The notes: generated by a model from the letters alone, not told the origin. 37,203 nucleotides of DNA from an uncultured Tidjanibacter sp. (GCA_947852905.1 CANTVF010000011.1:1-37203); one strand, 5' to 3'. Positions 18,313 through 27,561 are shown, numbered from the stretch's first letter. Numbers and translations are program-made.

Positions 18313-18320
18313 TATTTTTG
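18313..18320 (+). promoter_or_regulatory. -7 promoter box of rarA
   Basis: TATTTTTG matches TAnnTTTG and ends 9 bp before the ATG at 18330, predicting a nearly leaderless mRNA. The in-frame TTG at 18318 lies inside the box and so cannot be the start. Confidence 0.6.
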
Positions 18321-18329
18321 TATCTGCAT

Positions 18330-19619
18330 ATGACCTCAAGCAGTAACATACCGTTGGCAGAACGCCTGCGTCCGCGGACGCTCGACGAATATATCGGTCA
18401 GGAACACCTCGTCGGCGAAGGCGGGGTATTCCGCAAATTCATCGAGACGGGCAACGTCCCCTCCTTCATACTCTGGGGGCCTCCCGGAGTAGGCAAGACC
18501 ACGCTCGCGAAGCTCGTAGCGACGGCTCTGGACAGGCGCATGTTCACCCTGTCGGCTATAAACTCAGGAGTCAAGGATGTCCGCGAAGTCATAGAAACGG
18601 CGCGGAAACAAAAATTCTTCAACACTCCGCCGCCGATGCTGTTCATCGACGAAATCCACCGTTTCAACAAGGCACAGCAGGACTCGCTGCTCGGCGCCGT
18701 GGAACAGGGAGACATAACGCTCGTGGGTGCGACGACGGAGAACCCGTCGTTCGAAGTCATATCGCCTCTGCTGTCGCGCTGTCAGGTATACGTATTGCGT
18801 GCCATGGACGACAGGCAGCTGAACGAACTGCTGCAACGCGCCATAACAGCCGACGCCATACTGCGCGAACGCACCCCCCAAGTACGCGAGACCGCCGCAC
18901 TGTTCGGTTTCTCAGGAGGCGACGCACGCAAGCTGCTCAACATACTCGACATTGTGGCGGGAGCTACCGAAGGCGACCTCATAATAGACGACAAGACCGT
19001 CACGGAAGCCTTACAGCAAAATATAGCCACCTACGACAAGAACGGCGAAATGCACTACGACATAATTTCGGCGTTCATCAAGAGCGTACGCGGAAGCGAT
19101 CCGAATGCCGCGATATACTATCTCGCACGTATGCTGGCCGCAGGCGAAGACCCCAAGTTCATAGCCCGCCGACTGGTCATACTCGCCTCGGAGGATATAG
19201 GGCTGGCAAATCCCAACGGCCTGCTGCTGGCCAACGCATGTTTCGACACGGTACACAAGATAGGCATGCCCGAAGCACGCATTCCGCTGGCCGAAGCCAC
19301 CATATATCTGGCGACAAGTCCAAAGAGCAATTCGGCATACATGGCAATAGACGCAGCTATGGGATTCGTATCGAAGGATACCAACAACCGCCCGGTACCC
19401 CTGCACATACGCAACGCCCCCACGAAGCTGATGAAGGAGCTCGATTACGGCAAGGGATATAAGTATGCCCACGACTACGAGGGCGGATTCGTGGAACAGG
19501 AATTCATGCCTGCCGGTCTGGAAGGCAGACGTTTCTACGTTCCCAACATGTCCAACCAGCAGGAACAGAAAATAGCCGCGCGTATAGAACAACAGTGGAA
19601 AGACAAATACGGCAAATAA
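18330..19619 (+). CDS. rarA: Replication-associated recombination protein A (AAA+ ATPase)
   Basis: RarA/MgsA acts at stalled replication forks and is related to clamp-loader ATPases and eukaryotic WRNIP1. The 429-aa protein opens with PLAERLRPRTLDEYIGQEHL and has Walker A GPPGVGKT (residues 50-57) and Walker B LFIDEIH (104-110). Sensor and arginine-finger regions follow, and a C-terminal MgsA_C-type helical domain contains SEDIGLANP and GFVEQEFMP. The length is normal. I set the start at the ATG 18330 because a -7 box overlaps the only upstream in-frame alternative. The following gene is 190 bp away. Confidence 0.95.
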   Translation: MTSSSNIPLAERLRPRTLDEYIGQEHLVGEGGVFRKFIETGNVPSFILWGPPGVGKTTLAKLVATALDRRMFTLSAINSGVKDVREVIETARKQKFFNTPPPMLFIDEIHRFNKAQQDSLLGAVEQGDITLVGATTENPSFEVISPLLSRCQVYVLRAMDDRQLNELLQRAITADAILRERTPQVRETAALFGFSGGDARKLLNILDIVAGATEGDLIIDDKTVTEALQQNIATYDKNGEMHYDIISAFIKSVRGSDPNAAIYYLARMLAAGEDPKFIARRLVILASEDIGLANPNGLLLANACFDTVHKIGMPEARIPLAEATIYLATSPKSNSAYMAIDAAMGFVSKDTNNRPVPLHIRNAPTKLMKELDYGKGYKYAHDYEGGFVEQEFMPAGLEGRRFYVPNMSNQQEQKIAARIEQQWKDKYGK

Positions 19620-19810
19620 GCCGCATGACACTTCCCATATTAATGGAATGTGTCCAATAACATTTGCGGCTGCATAGCCGCGAGTCAGTCGCGTTTTGTA
19701 TTCTTTCGCGCAGCTAAATATCCGCTCCGCCTGCCCGCAAACGGACATGCGCCGGATTCCGGTCAGCAATACGGCACGGCAATAGCATACACGGAGACAA
19801 TATACTCATT

Positions 19811-20314
19811 ATGAAAAAGATAGGCATCATATCCGATACTCACGGCGTATTCGACGGTACGCTCGAACGGTTTCTGGCCGCTACCGACGAGATATGGCAT
19901 GCGGGAGACATAGGATCAGCCGCGCTCATGGACAGGATATCACGGTTCAAACCGCTCCGCGCCGTATACGGCAATATAGACGATGCCGCCACACGAGCCG
20001 CACTCGAAGAATACTCTTTCTTCAGATGCGAAAACGTCTCCGTACTGATGACCCACATAGGCGGCTATCCGGGACGCTACACACCTCAGACGACGCAACG
20101 CATACTCTCTCTGAAACCCGACATAGTCATCACGGGACACTCCCATATCCTGAAAGTCATGTACGACAAACGCCACGAGCTGTTGCACATAAATCCCGGT
20201 GCGGCAGGCAAGTACGGCATGCACACCATGCGCACGGCCATAAGGCTCGAAATAGACGGTGCCGACATACGCAATCTCGAAGTAGGCGAATGGCCCAAAC
20301 AGGAGCGAATCTGA
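19811..20314 (+). CDS. YfcE/MJ0936-type metallophosphoesterase
   Basis: This 167-aa calcineurin-like phosphodiesterase has all the metal ligands of the family: SDTHG (Asp9, His11), HAGDIG (Asp33), YGNID (Asn55), His82 in THIGG, and ITGHSH (His110, His112). YfcE relatives hydrolyse phosphodiesters such as bis-pNPP in vitro; the physiological substrate is not known. It is a single cytoplasmic domain without a signal peptide. It lies 190 bp after rarA in the same direction. A weak hairpin at 19666-19681 separates them. Confidence 0.9.
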   Translation: MKKIGIISDTHGVFDGTLERFLAATDEIWHAGDIGSAALMDRISRFKPLRAVYGNIDDAATRAALEEYSFFRCENVSVLMTHIGGYPGRYTPQTTQRILSLKPDIVITGHSHILKVMYDKRHELLHINPGAAGKYGMHTMRTAIRLEIDGADIRNLEVGEWPKQERI

Positions 20315-20637
20315 CGGCTCCACCCTCCTCACCCGTTACCCCAAAACCATAGTATCCTCCGCACACCAGTCCAGATCACGACACGGAGCGGTACATCATT
20401 CCTAAAATCCACACCGACGAACGCGACGCATACGTCAACACGACCGTAACGCATGCCAAGAGAAGCCTGTGATTATTCTACACAGTGATTTTCCCGTATT
20501 TTTTCATTTCGCATATATATAAGATTTACAAGATAGTATATTCATACAACATTGTAATATTCCGCAACGGAAGTGCGTCTATAAAATATATTATCGGACT
20601 ATTTCGTTAAATATCGTGACAATTAACGAAACCGATT
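20315..20637. other. AT-rich upstream region of the Clp-like gene
   Basis: The second half (20480-20637) is clearly more AT-rich than its surroundings, as expected of a control region. No TAnnTTTG box is present. The only clear structure is the inverted repeat at 20602-20631. There is no CIRCE element or CtsR-type repeat. Confidence 0.5.
20602..20631. promoter_or_regulatory. Inverted repeat just upstream of the Clp-like gene
   Basis: TTTCGTTAA and TTAACGAAA are perfect 9-bp arms separated by 12 bp, ending 6 bp before the ATG. It could be an operator for a dimeric regulator, or a hairpin that masks the translation start. It does not match CIRCE (TTAGCACTC with N9). Confidence 0.55.
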
Positions 20638-23118
20638 ATGAACATCAAACAGTCTAAAGCACTCGAAAATGCTATTATACGTGGCATCTTCGCCTCACAG
20701 CAGGCAGACTGCGGAAATCCCGCGGACAGAGCGTTTCTTTTCCTGCTTGAGAACGGTAATTGCCATGCATCGTACATACTCGAAAAACTTACGGGCGACG
20801 ACCTCGGCGCACTGATCGCCGACATGAGAAGATGTATCGCCGACGGAGGTAAACCGTCGGAAGACTATTACGACACGCTGCTCGAATCGCTCGAAAAAAT
20901 ATGCGTACAGACCACCGACTATACGCCCGATCCGGAAGACATGACGATCAACTCCGGTCATATGTTACTCTACATGATACGTGCAGAGGGGAGCGTCGCA
21001 TGCAAACTGCTCGGAATATACGGCATAGACTACGACGAAGTGTCGGAAATGGTTTCCGAACTGCCTTCCGACGAAGACTACTACGTGGAAATGAACGCAC
21101 TGCGCAACATCCGTTTTTTCCGTAACAAGCCGCAGGAAGCCAATCGCCGCACTCCCGCAACCGAATCGGTCACGGCAGGAACCGGTACGCCGGACATACC
21201 CGGACGAAGCGGCGACGAAGATACGCGTTCGTTTCTGTCGTTATACTGCACCGACCTCACGGCCGAAGCAATGGCCGGCAAATCCGACCCCGTCATAGGA
21301 CGCGAAGAGGAGACAGAAGCCGTCATACAGACGCTCGGCCGACGCAAAAAGAATCACCCGCTGCTCGTAGGCGAAGCCGGCGTGGGCAAAAGCGCGATAG
21401 TAGAAGGGCTGGCACAGCGCATCGCGGAAGGCAACGTACCTCCGTTCCTGCGCGGGAAACGCATTCTATCGCTCGACGTAGCCTCGCTCGTAGCCGGAAC
21501 GATATACCGCGGGCAATTCGAGGAACGCATGCGCGGATTTCTGAATGAACTCGAAACGGCCACCGATGCCATACTGTTCATAGACGAGATCCATATCATA
21601 ATGGGAGCCGGAGCTACGCACAACGGACTGGACGCAGCCGCAATACTGAAACCGGCTCTGACCGGAAGCTCCATAATGTGTATCGGCGCCACGACGCTCG
21701 ACGAATACCGCCGTTATATACGCACCGATTCGGCTTTGGAACGCCGGTTCAGAAGAATAGACGTTTCTCCGGCCACCCCGAATCAGACCATAGACATATT
21801 GAACAACATAAAGGAACGTTACGAACGCCACCACTCTGTACGCTACACCGATGCGGCTATAGAAGCATGCGTAAAGCTGACGGACGTATACTTTCCGGGA
21901 CGCAACTTCCCGGACAAGGCTATAGACGTCATGGACGAAGCCGGCTCCAAGACATACATGGAATGTACGGCCTCCAACCATATTCGACATACGGCAACGG
22001 CCGTTGCCGAAAAGGAACAATACAGGCGACCGGATGCGGAAAATAAGGCATCATGCAACACCGCAAACGACAAACAGTCTGCAACCGCCGACACGACAAC
22101 CGGTCCGTGTACCGTAACCGCCGAAGAAGTTCGGGCAACGGTAAGTTCCATGACAGGCATTCCCGAACGGGATATAAAGCTGTGCGATACGCAAGAGAAC
22201 ATCCGCCGCATGCTACAGGAAACGGTCGCAGGCCAGCACGAAGCCATACGGACAGTATCGCGTGCCATACAACGCACCGGATGCGGACTTTACGATCCGG
22301 GACGCCCAAAGGCCGTGTTGCTCTTCGCCGGACCTGCCGGAACGGGTAAACGTAAACTCGCTACCGAACTGGCACGACTGCTCTTCGCCCGCCCCGATGC
22401 CATAGTGCGCATAGACATGGAAGAGTTCCGCGACAAGGCCTCGGCGAGCAGGCTCGCCGGCACGACATCTCGCGATGGCGCCTGCGGAGGCATTCTGACC
22501 GAAACCGCCGCAGCCCATCCCAATTCGGTGATTCTGCTCGACGGTCTGCACCGCGCCCACCCGGAAGCACTCGCAGCTCTCGGACGCACGCTCTACGACG
22601 ATGCGGCCGCCGACAACGACGACGCAAACTGCCTGTCCGAAAGCATCATAATAATGACGCTCGACACGGGAGCCGTACACAAACTGCATCGACCGATAGG
22701 CTACAACGGCTCTGCGGGCAAAGACGAGACCTATGCCATTCCGGATGCCGGCGAATACCTGCCTGAAGAACTTGCGACGGCCATCGACGAAATCGTACCT
22801 TTCATGCCCCTATCGGCCAAAGATATACGCAGAATCGTAGAGATGGAATTCGCCCGCCTCGGCAACAAGGCCGAAACTCTGGGATACACGCTGCGGCTGT
22901 CGGAAAACGCATGCAGAATATTGTCCGACACCGGTATGAAACCGGGCTACGGAGTGCACAAGCTCAAAAGACTGATGCACGAATGCATAGAAAAGCCGCT
23001 GGCGGAGATGATAGCCGACGGCAAAATCACCCCCGGAGACGAAATATGCGTCGCCGCCATGCCCTCAGGAGTACGCCCGATAAAGCGGCATACGCTGGAA
23101 AAACACGCAAGCGCCTGA
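20638..23118 (+). CDS. ClpC/ClpA-like Hsp100 ATPase with a degenerate second AAA+ domain
   Basis: The 826-aa protein has the ClpC layout: divergent N-domain (1-150), linker, D1 (about 205-440), short middle segment (440-495), D2 (about 500-826). D1 looks active: Walker A GEAGVGKS (245-252), pore loop GTIYRG, Walker B LFIDEIH, sensor 1 GATTLDEY, arginine finger ALERRF. D2 aligns throughout but has lost its chemistry. Walker A is GPAGTGKR (Arg572 for Ser/Thr), Walker B LLDGLH (Gly636 for Glu), and sensor 1 TLD instead of TSN. The arginine-finger site reads TAIDEI, sensor 2 YGVHK replaces YGAR, and the GYVG pore loop is absent. The ClpP loop is IGY (687-689) instead of LGF. The frame is intact. 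It may be a ClpC paralogue acting as an unfoldase or scaffold; ClpP partnership is uncertain. Confidence 0.88.
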   Translation: MNIKQSKALENAIIRGIFASQQADCGNPADRAFLFLLENGNCHASYILEKLTGDDLGALIADMRRCIADGGKPSEDYYDTLLESLEKICVQTTDYTPDPEDMTINSGHMLLYMIRAEGSVACKLLGIYGIDYDEVSEMVSELPSDEDYYVEMNALRNIRFFRNKPQEANRRTPATESVTAGTGTPDIPGRSGDEDTRSFLSLYCTDLTAEAMAGKSDPVIGREEETEAVIQTLGRRKKNHPLLVGEAGVGKSAIVEGLAQRIAEGNVPPFLRGKRILSLDVASLVAGTIYRGQFEERMRGFLNELETATDAILFIDEIHIIMGAGATHNGLDAAAILKPALTGSSIMCIGATTLDEYRRYIRTDSALERRFRRIDVSPATPNQTIDILNNIKERYERHHSVRYTDAAIEACVKLTDVYFPGRNFPDKAIDVMDEAGSKTYMECTASNHIRHTATAVAEKEQYRRPDAENKASCNTANDKQSATADTTTGPCTVTAEEVRATVSSMTGIPERDIKLCDTQENIRRMLQETVAGQHEAIRTVSRAIQRTGCGLYDPGRPKAVLLFAGPAGTGKRKLATELARLLFARPDAIVRIDMEEFRDKASASRLAGTTSRDGACGGILTETAAAHPNSVILLDGLHRAHPEALAALGRTLYDDAAADNDDANCLSESIIIMTLDTGAVHKLHRPIGYNGSAGKDETYAIPDAGEYLPEELATAIDEIVPFMPLSAKDIRRIVEMEFARLGNKAETLGYTLRLSENACRILSDTGMKPGYGVHKLKRLMHECIEKPLAEMIADGKITPGDEICVAAMPSGVRPIKRHTLEKHASA

Positions 23119-23497
23119 CAGGTGCCGATGTAAGGAATATTGTTTACCGAACATACGAGAATTACGGAGAATACTCCGGACTCATACAGAAACACCCTAT
23201 TAATACTGCAAACCCCGCCGGACACATCGGGCGACCCTTCAGCCGCAACAGACTGAAGACGTGACGCTGACGAAACGAGTACCCGCCCGAAATGTCCGTA
23301 TTTGTGCTTTTGACGATAAGTTTCCTCTCAGCGTTACGATTATATGTATTAGGTTTTGTGTTTGTTGACGCGCCGCTTCGTGCAAGCGGTGCGTTTTTTT
23401 CTCTCGCCGTACCGCACCCTCACTCCGAGCCATACGACCGGTCGTCATTCCCGTAACGCCTCGTAAACGCCGCACGCCGCCAATATGAAAAGCATAG
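23119..23497. other. Non-coding interval after the Clp-like gene
   Basis: I see no protein gene. A strong terminator lies 250 bp after the Clp-like stop, so either the transcript has a long 3' UTR or an unannotated short RNA ends here. No convincing promoter was found for the latter. Confidence 0.45.
23369..23400 (+). terminator. Strong intrinsic terminator
   Basis: A 10-bp stem (23369-23378 with 23384-23393, one G-T pair) with a 5-nt loop is followed directly by seven T. It separates the Clp-like gene from ileS. Confidence 0.9.
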
Positions 23498-23528
23498 TTG
23501 CAACGACGCACAAAAATGTATAAATTTG
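23498..23528 (+). promoter_or_regulatory. Promoter of ileS
   Basis: TTG (23498-23500), a 20-bp spacer and TAAATTTG (23521-23528) form an ideal Bacteroidetes promoter. Transcription should start near 23535, giving a leader of about 80 nt to the ATG at 23614. No T-box features are visible. Confidence 0.82.
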
Positions 23529-23613
23529 CAGTTTAATATTTCACGAACCCGCCATGCCGCCACGGACGGCCGCAGGCGGCCGAACGAGACAAAACAAATA
23601 TACGACGATCCAT

Positions 23614-26600
23614 ATGAGCAGCAGAAAATTCAATGAGTACAAGGGACTGGACCTGTCGCGCACAGGCCAGCAAGTTCTCGACATGTGGGATAAGGACAAC
23701 ACCTTCCTGCGCAGCATTTCCGAACGCGACGGAAATCCTGCATTCGTTTTCTTCGAGGGCCCTCCCTCCGCCAACGGTATGCCTGGCATACACCACGTCC
23801 TTTCGCGTACCATAAAAGACGTCATCTGCCGCTACAAGACCCAACAGGGATTTCAGGTGCGCCGCAAGGCAGGCTGGGATACCCACGGTCTGCCCGTGGA
23901 ACTCGGCGTGGAAAAAAAGCTCGGAATCACGAAAGAGGATATCGGCCGCAAGATCTCCATCGAAGAGTATAACCGCACATGCCGCGAAGCCGTCATGGAA
24001 TTTACGGGTGTCTGGGAAGACCTGACCCGCAAAATGGGTTATTGGGTAGACATGAAACATCCGTACATAACCTATGACAACAAATATATAGAGACTCTAT
24101 GGTGGCTGCTCAAGCAACTGTTCGACAAGGGTCTGTTGTACAAAGGCTATACGATACAGCCCTATTCGCCGGCAGCCGGTACGGGACTCAGCAACCACGA
24201 GCTCAACCAGCCGGGATGTTACCGCGACGTGAAGGATACCACATGCACGGCGCAGTTCGAAATCATTCGTGACGAGAAAAGCGAATTTCTGTTCGACGAC
24301 GTACAGGGAACGCTCTATTTCCTCGCATGGACGACGACGCCGTGGACGCTGCCGTCCAACACCGCGCTCGCAGTGGGAGAAAACATCGAATATCTGAAGG
24401 TGAAATGCACGAATCCCTACACCCAGCAGCCGCAGACGGTGATTCTCGCACGCGATCTGTTCGGATCGTACTTCACGCCCAAGATGGAAGGCACCTATAC
24501 CGTATGCGACACCGCATACAAAGGCAAAGACCTGAAAGACATACGATACAAACAGCTCATCGACTGGATACGTCCCATGGGCGACGCTTTCCGCGTCATC
24601 ATAGGCGACTACGTGACCACGGTGGACGGTACCGGCATAGTACACATAGCGCCCACGTTCGGTGCGGACGACGACCGTGTCGGCAAACAGGCAGGCATAG
24701 CCCCCATGTACATAGTGGACAAGGCAGGCAAAAACCAACCCATGGTGGACCGCACAGGCAAATTTTTCCGCATCGAAGACATGGATCCGGCTTTCGTATC
24801 GGAATACGTCGATGCCGACGCTTATTCCCAGTGGGCGGGACGCTATGTCAAGAATGCCTATGACGAGAATTGCGCTCCGGACGATCCTACACTCGACGTA
24901 GACATATCGGTCATGCTCAAGGGCGAAAACAAGGCGTTCAAGATAGAGAAGCACACGCACTCCTACCCGCACTGCTGGAGAACGGACAAACCCGTGCTTT
25001 ACTATCCGCTCGATTCGTGGTTCATACGTACCACGGCGCTCAAGGATAGGCTCATAGAACTCAACGAAACCATAAACTGGAAACCCGCCTCGACAGGCGC
25101 GGGACGTTTCGGCAAATGGCTCGAAGGACTCGTAGACTGGAACCTGTCCCGTTCGCGTTTCTGGGGTACTCCGCTTCCTGTATGGGCTACGGAAGACTAT
25201 TCCGAACTGAAATGCATCGGCTCGGTGGCGGAACTGCGCGACGAAGCCGACAAGGCCGTAGCCGCCGGTTTCATGAAGACCAACCCGTTGGCCGCATTCC
25301 GCACGGACGACTTCTCCGATGAAAACTACAACATATTCGACCTTCACCGTCCTTACGTGGACGACATAATACTCGTATCGTCAAAAGGCGAGCCCATGAA
25401 ACGCGAAAGCGACCTCATCGACGTATGGTTCGACAGCGGCGCCATGCCCTACGCTCAGGCGCACTATCCGTTTGAGGTCAACAGCGAGGAGTTCGCGAAA
25501 CGTTTCCCGGCCGACTTCATAGCCGAAGGAGTGGATCAGACCAGAGGCTGGTTTTTCACGCTCCACGCATTGGGAACAATGCTGTTCGACTCGGTAGCGT
25601 TCAAGAACATCATATCCAACGGTCTGGTTCTCGACAAGAACGGCAACAAGATGAGCAAGCGCCTCGGCAATGCCGTCAACCCGTTCGATGTAATCGAAAA
25701 ATACGGAGCCGACGCCGTGCGCTGGTACATGATCTCCAACTCGCAGCCGTGGGACAACCTAAAGTTTGATCCGGAAGGCGTGGACGAAGTGCGGCGCAAA
25801 TTCTTCGGCACGCTCTACAACACTTACAGTTTCTTCGCCCTCTACGCCAATGTGGACGGCTTTACGGGACAGGAGCCGGAAATTCCGGTAGCTCAACGTC
25901 CGGAAATAGACCGCTGGATCATATCGTTGCTCAACACGCTCGTCAAGGATGTCACCGCCTCCTTAGAGGATTACGACCCGACACCGGCAGCCCGCATGAT
26001 ACAGGACTTCGTGGGAGAGAACCTCTCCAACTGGTACGTCCGTCTTAACCGCAAACGTTTCTGGGGCGGAGGCATGAGCGACGACAAGCTCGCCGCATAC
26101 CAGACACTGTACACATGTCTGGAAACCGTCGCGCAACTCATGGCGCCGTATGCGCCGTTCATGGCAGACAGGGTGTTCGGCGATCTCAATGCCGTAAGCG
26201 GACGCCACGCCGGCTCGGTACATCTCGGCAAGTTCCCCGTAGCCGATGAAACTCTCATAGACAAGGAACTCGAAGACATGATGTCGGTAGCCCAGAGGGT
26301 ATCCTCCATGGTACTAGCTCTGCGCCGCAAAGTCAATATAAAGGTACGCCAACCGCTCACCAAGATAATAATACCCGTATTGGACGAACGCACGGGTGCA
26401 CATATCGAGAAGGTCAAGGGATTGATCATGAACGAGGTCAACGTCAAGGAGGTGGAACTCATAACCGACACCACCGGACTGATAACCAAACGTATCAAGC
26501 CCAATTTCAAGACACTCGGTCCGCGTTACGGAAAACAAATGAAGCAGATCGCCGCACTGGTGGCATCTTTTTCGCAGGAACGTATAGCGGAAATAGAAGC

Positions 26601-27012
26601 CGCCGAAAGCAGCGTACTCGAAATAGACGGTCAGCGACTTCCGGTTACGAGAGAGGACTTCGAAATCACTTCGGAAGATATGCCGGGCTGGCTGGTAGCT
26701 ACAGAGGGTAAACTGACGGTAGCGCTCGACGTCACGGTGACGGAAGCGCTCCAAAAAGAAGGCATAGCACGCGAACTCATCAACCGTATCCAGAACATAC
26801 GCAAGGACAGCGGTTTCGAGGTAACGGACAAGATACGTGTGGAGATATCGCGTGACAGTATGACCGAAGGTGCGGTGACGGACTTCAACGATTACATATC
26901 GTCGCAGACCCTTGCCGTGAGCGTAACGCTTTCCGACGATCCTTCGGGCGACTTCGTACACGACGCGGATATCGACGAACACGGCATAAAGATAGCCGTC
27001 ACCAGAATATAG
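23614..27012 (+). CDS. ileS: Isoleucyl-tRNA synthetase, type 2-like with swapped HIGH motif
   Basis: IleRS charges tRNA-Ile and edits misactivated valine. The 1132-aa product starts MSSRKFNEYKGLDL, which matches the usual N-terminus. The in-frame ATG at 23554 would add 20 unrelated residues. The class I signatures are GIHH at residues 58-61, where most enzymes have HIGH, and KMSKR at 679-683, with CP1 editing-domain segments such as TTPWTLPSN between them. GxHH together with KMSKR points to the eukaryote-like IleRS2 group, a subset of which is reported to be highly resistant to mupirocin. No C-terminal zinc-binding cysteine cluster is seen. It is read from a strong promoter at 23498-23528. 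Confidence 0.97.
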   Translation: MSSRKFNEYKGLDLSRTGQQVLDMWDKDNTFLRSISERDGNPAFVFFEGPPSANGMPGIHHVLSRTIKDVICRYKTQQGFQVRRKAGWDTHGLPVELGVEKKLGITKEDIGRKISIEEYNRTCREAVMEFTGVWEDLTRKMGYWVDMKHPYITYDNKYIETLWWLLKQLFDKGLLYKGYTIQPYSPAAGTGLSNHELNQPGCYRDVKDTTCTAQFEIIRDEKSEFLFDDVQGTLYFLAWTTTPWTLPSNTALAVGENIEYLKVKCTNPYTQQPQTVILARDLFGSYFTPKMEGTYTVCDTAYKGKDLKDIRYKQLIDWIRPMGDAFRVIIGDYVTTVDGTGIVHIAPTFGADDDRVGKQAGIAPMYIVDKAGKNQPMVDRTGKFFRIEDMDPAFVSEYVDADAYSQWAGRYVKNAYDENCAPDDPTLDVDISVMLKGENKAFKIEKHTHSYPHCWRTDKPVLYYPLDSWFIRTTALKDRLIELNETINWKPASTGAGRFGKWLEGLVDWNLSRSRFWGTPLPVWATEDYSELKCIGSVAELRDEADKAVAAGFMKTNPLAAFRTDDFSDENYNIFDLHRPYVDDIILVSSKGEPMKRESDLIDVWFDSGAMPYAQAHYPFEVNSEEFAKRFPADFIAEGVDQTRGWFFTLHALGTMLFDSVAFKNIISNGLVLDKNGNKMSKRLGNAVNPFDVIEKYGADAVRWYMISNSQPWDNLKFDPEGVDEVRRKFFGTLYNTYSFFALYANVDGFTGQEPEIPVAQRPEIDRWIISLLNTLVKDVTASLEDYDPTPAARMIQDFVGENLSNWYVRLNRKRFWGGGMSDDKLAAYQTLYTCLETVAQLMAPYAPFMADRVFGDLNAVSGRHAGSVHLGKFPVADETLIDKELEDMMSVAQRVSSMVLALRRKVNIKVRQPLTKIIIPVLDERTGAHIEKVKGLIMNEVNVKEVELITDTTGLITKRIKPNFKTLGPRYGKQMKQIAALVASFSQERIAEIEAAESSVLEIDGQRLPVTREDFEITSEDMPGWLVATEGKLTVALDVTVTEALQKEGIARELINRIQNIRKDSGFEVTDKIRVEISRDSMTEGAVTDFNDYISSQTLAVSVTLSDDPSGDFVHDADIDEHGIKIAVTRI

Positions 27013-27100
27013 TTCCACTTCCACAGGTCGTTGCAGCGACCGTTCCCGTCGGACGCGATGAGTCGAACGAAAACGGCAGCATAGCTATGGACGAGAGAAT

Positions 27101-27131
27101 TTGTATTTACAGATAAATTTATTTATCTTTA
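27101..27131 (+). promoter_or_regulatory. Promoter of the DksA-like gene
   Basis: TTG (27101-27103), 20 bp, then TATCTTTA (27124-27131), one base off the TAnnTTTG consensus. The surrounding DNA is very AT-rich. The inferred leader is about 35 nt. Confidence 0.72.
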
Positions 27132-27171
27132 ATAAATAATAGTTTAGTTAAACCAATTTACATCGACTGAT

Positions 27172-27561
27172 ATGGCAGAAGATATCGAAAAAACCAGATA
27201 CTCGGACGAAGAACTCGCCGAATTCAAGGCTATCATATTGGACAAGCTGGAAAAGGCCAAAAAGGATTACGAGTTGCTGCGTGCTTCGATAACGCACACT
27301 ATGAGCAACGATACGGAAGACACCTCTCCTACGTTCAAGGTGTTGGAAGAGGGTGCGGCCACTCTGTCGAAAGAGGAGTCGGGACGTCTAGCCCAAAGAC
27401 AGCTCAAGTTTATCCAACATCTCGAAGCCGCACTGGTGCGTATAGAGAACAAGACTTACGGCATCTGTCGTGAAACGGGCAAACTGATCCCGAAGGAAAG
27501 GCTTAAAATCGTTCCCCACGCAACGCTAAGTATCGAGGCTAAGGAACAACACAACAAATAA
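27172..27561 (+). CDS. TraR/DksA-family protein lacking the zinc-finger cysteines
   Basis: The 129-aa protein has the DksA plan: an N-terminal coiled coil (about residues 10-95) with an acidic turn near 47-51 (NDTED), then the C-terminal finger region YGICRETGKLIPKERLKIVPHATLSIEA. Only Cys99 of the four zinc ligands remains. This is a known variant in Bacteroidetes, where the finger fold is thought to hold without zinc. DksA proteins insert into the RNA polymerase secondary channel and, with ppGpp, adjust rRNA and amino-acid operons; that role is inferred here. It has its own promoter at 27101-27131 and no partner gene follows closely. Confidence 0.9.
   Translation: MAEDIEKTRYSDEELAEFKAIILDKLEKAKKDYELLRASITHTMSNDTEDTSPTFKVLEEGAATLSKEESGRLAQRQLKFIQHLEAALVRIENKTYGICRETGKLIPKERLKIVPHATLSIEAKEQHNK

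Noticed and set aside
20315-20637. CIRCE element controlling the Clp-like gene
   Set aside because: The inverted repeat present differs in sequence and spacing from TTAGCACTC-N9-GAGTGCTAA.
23535-23613. T-box leader in front of ileS
   Set aside because: The leader is only about 80 nt, with no specifier stem or T-box sequence. Bacteroidetes generally lack T-boxes.
24097-25347. 416-codon open frame on the minus strand
   Set aside because: It is antisense to ileS, lies exactly under a well-supported synthetase domain, and has no recognisable motif. Long antisense frames are common in this GC-rich coding DNA.
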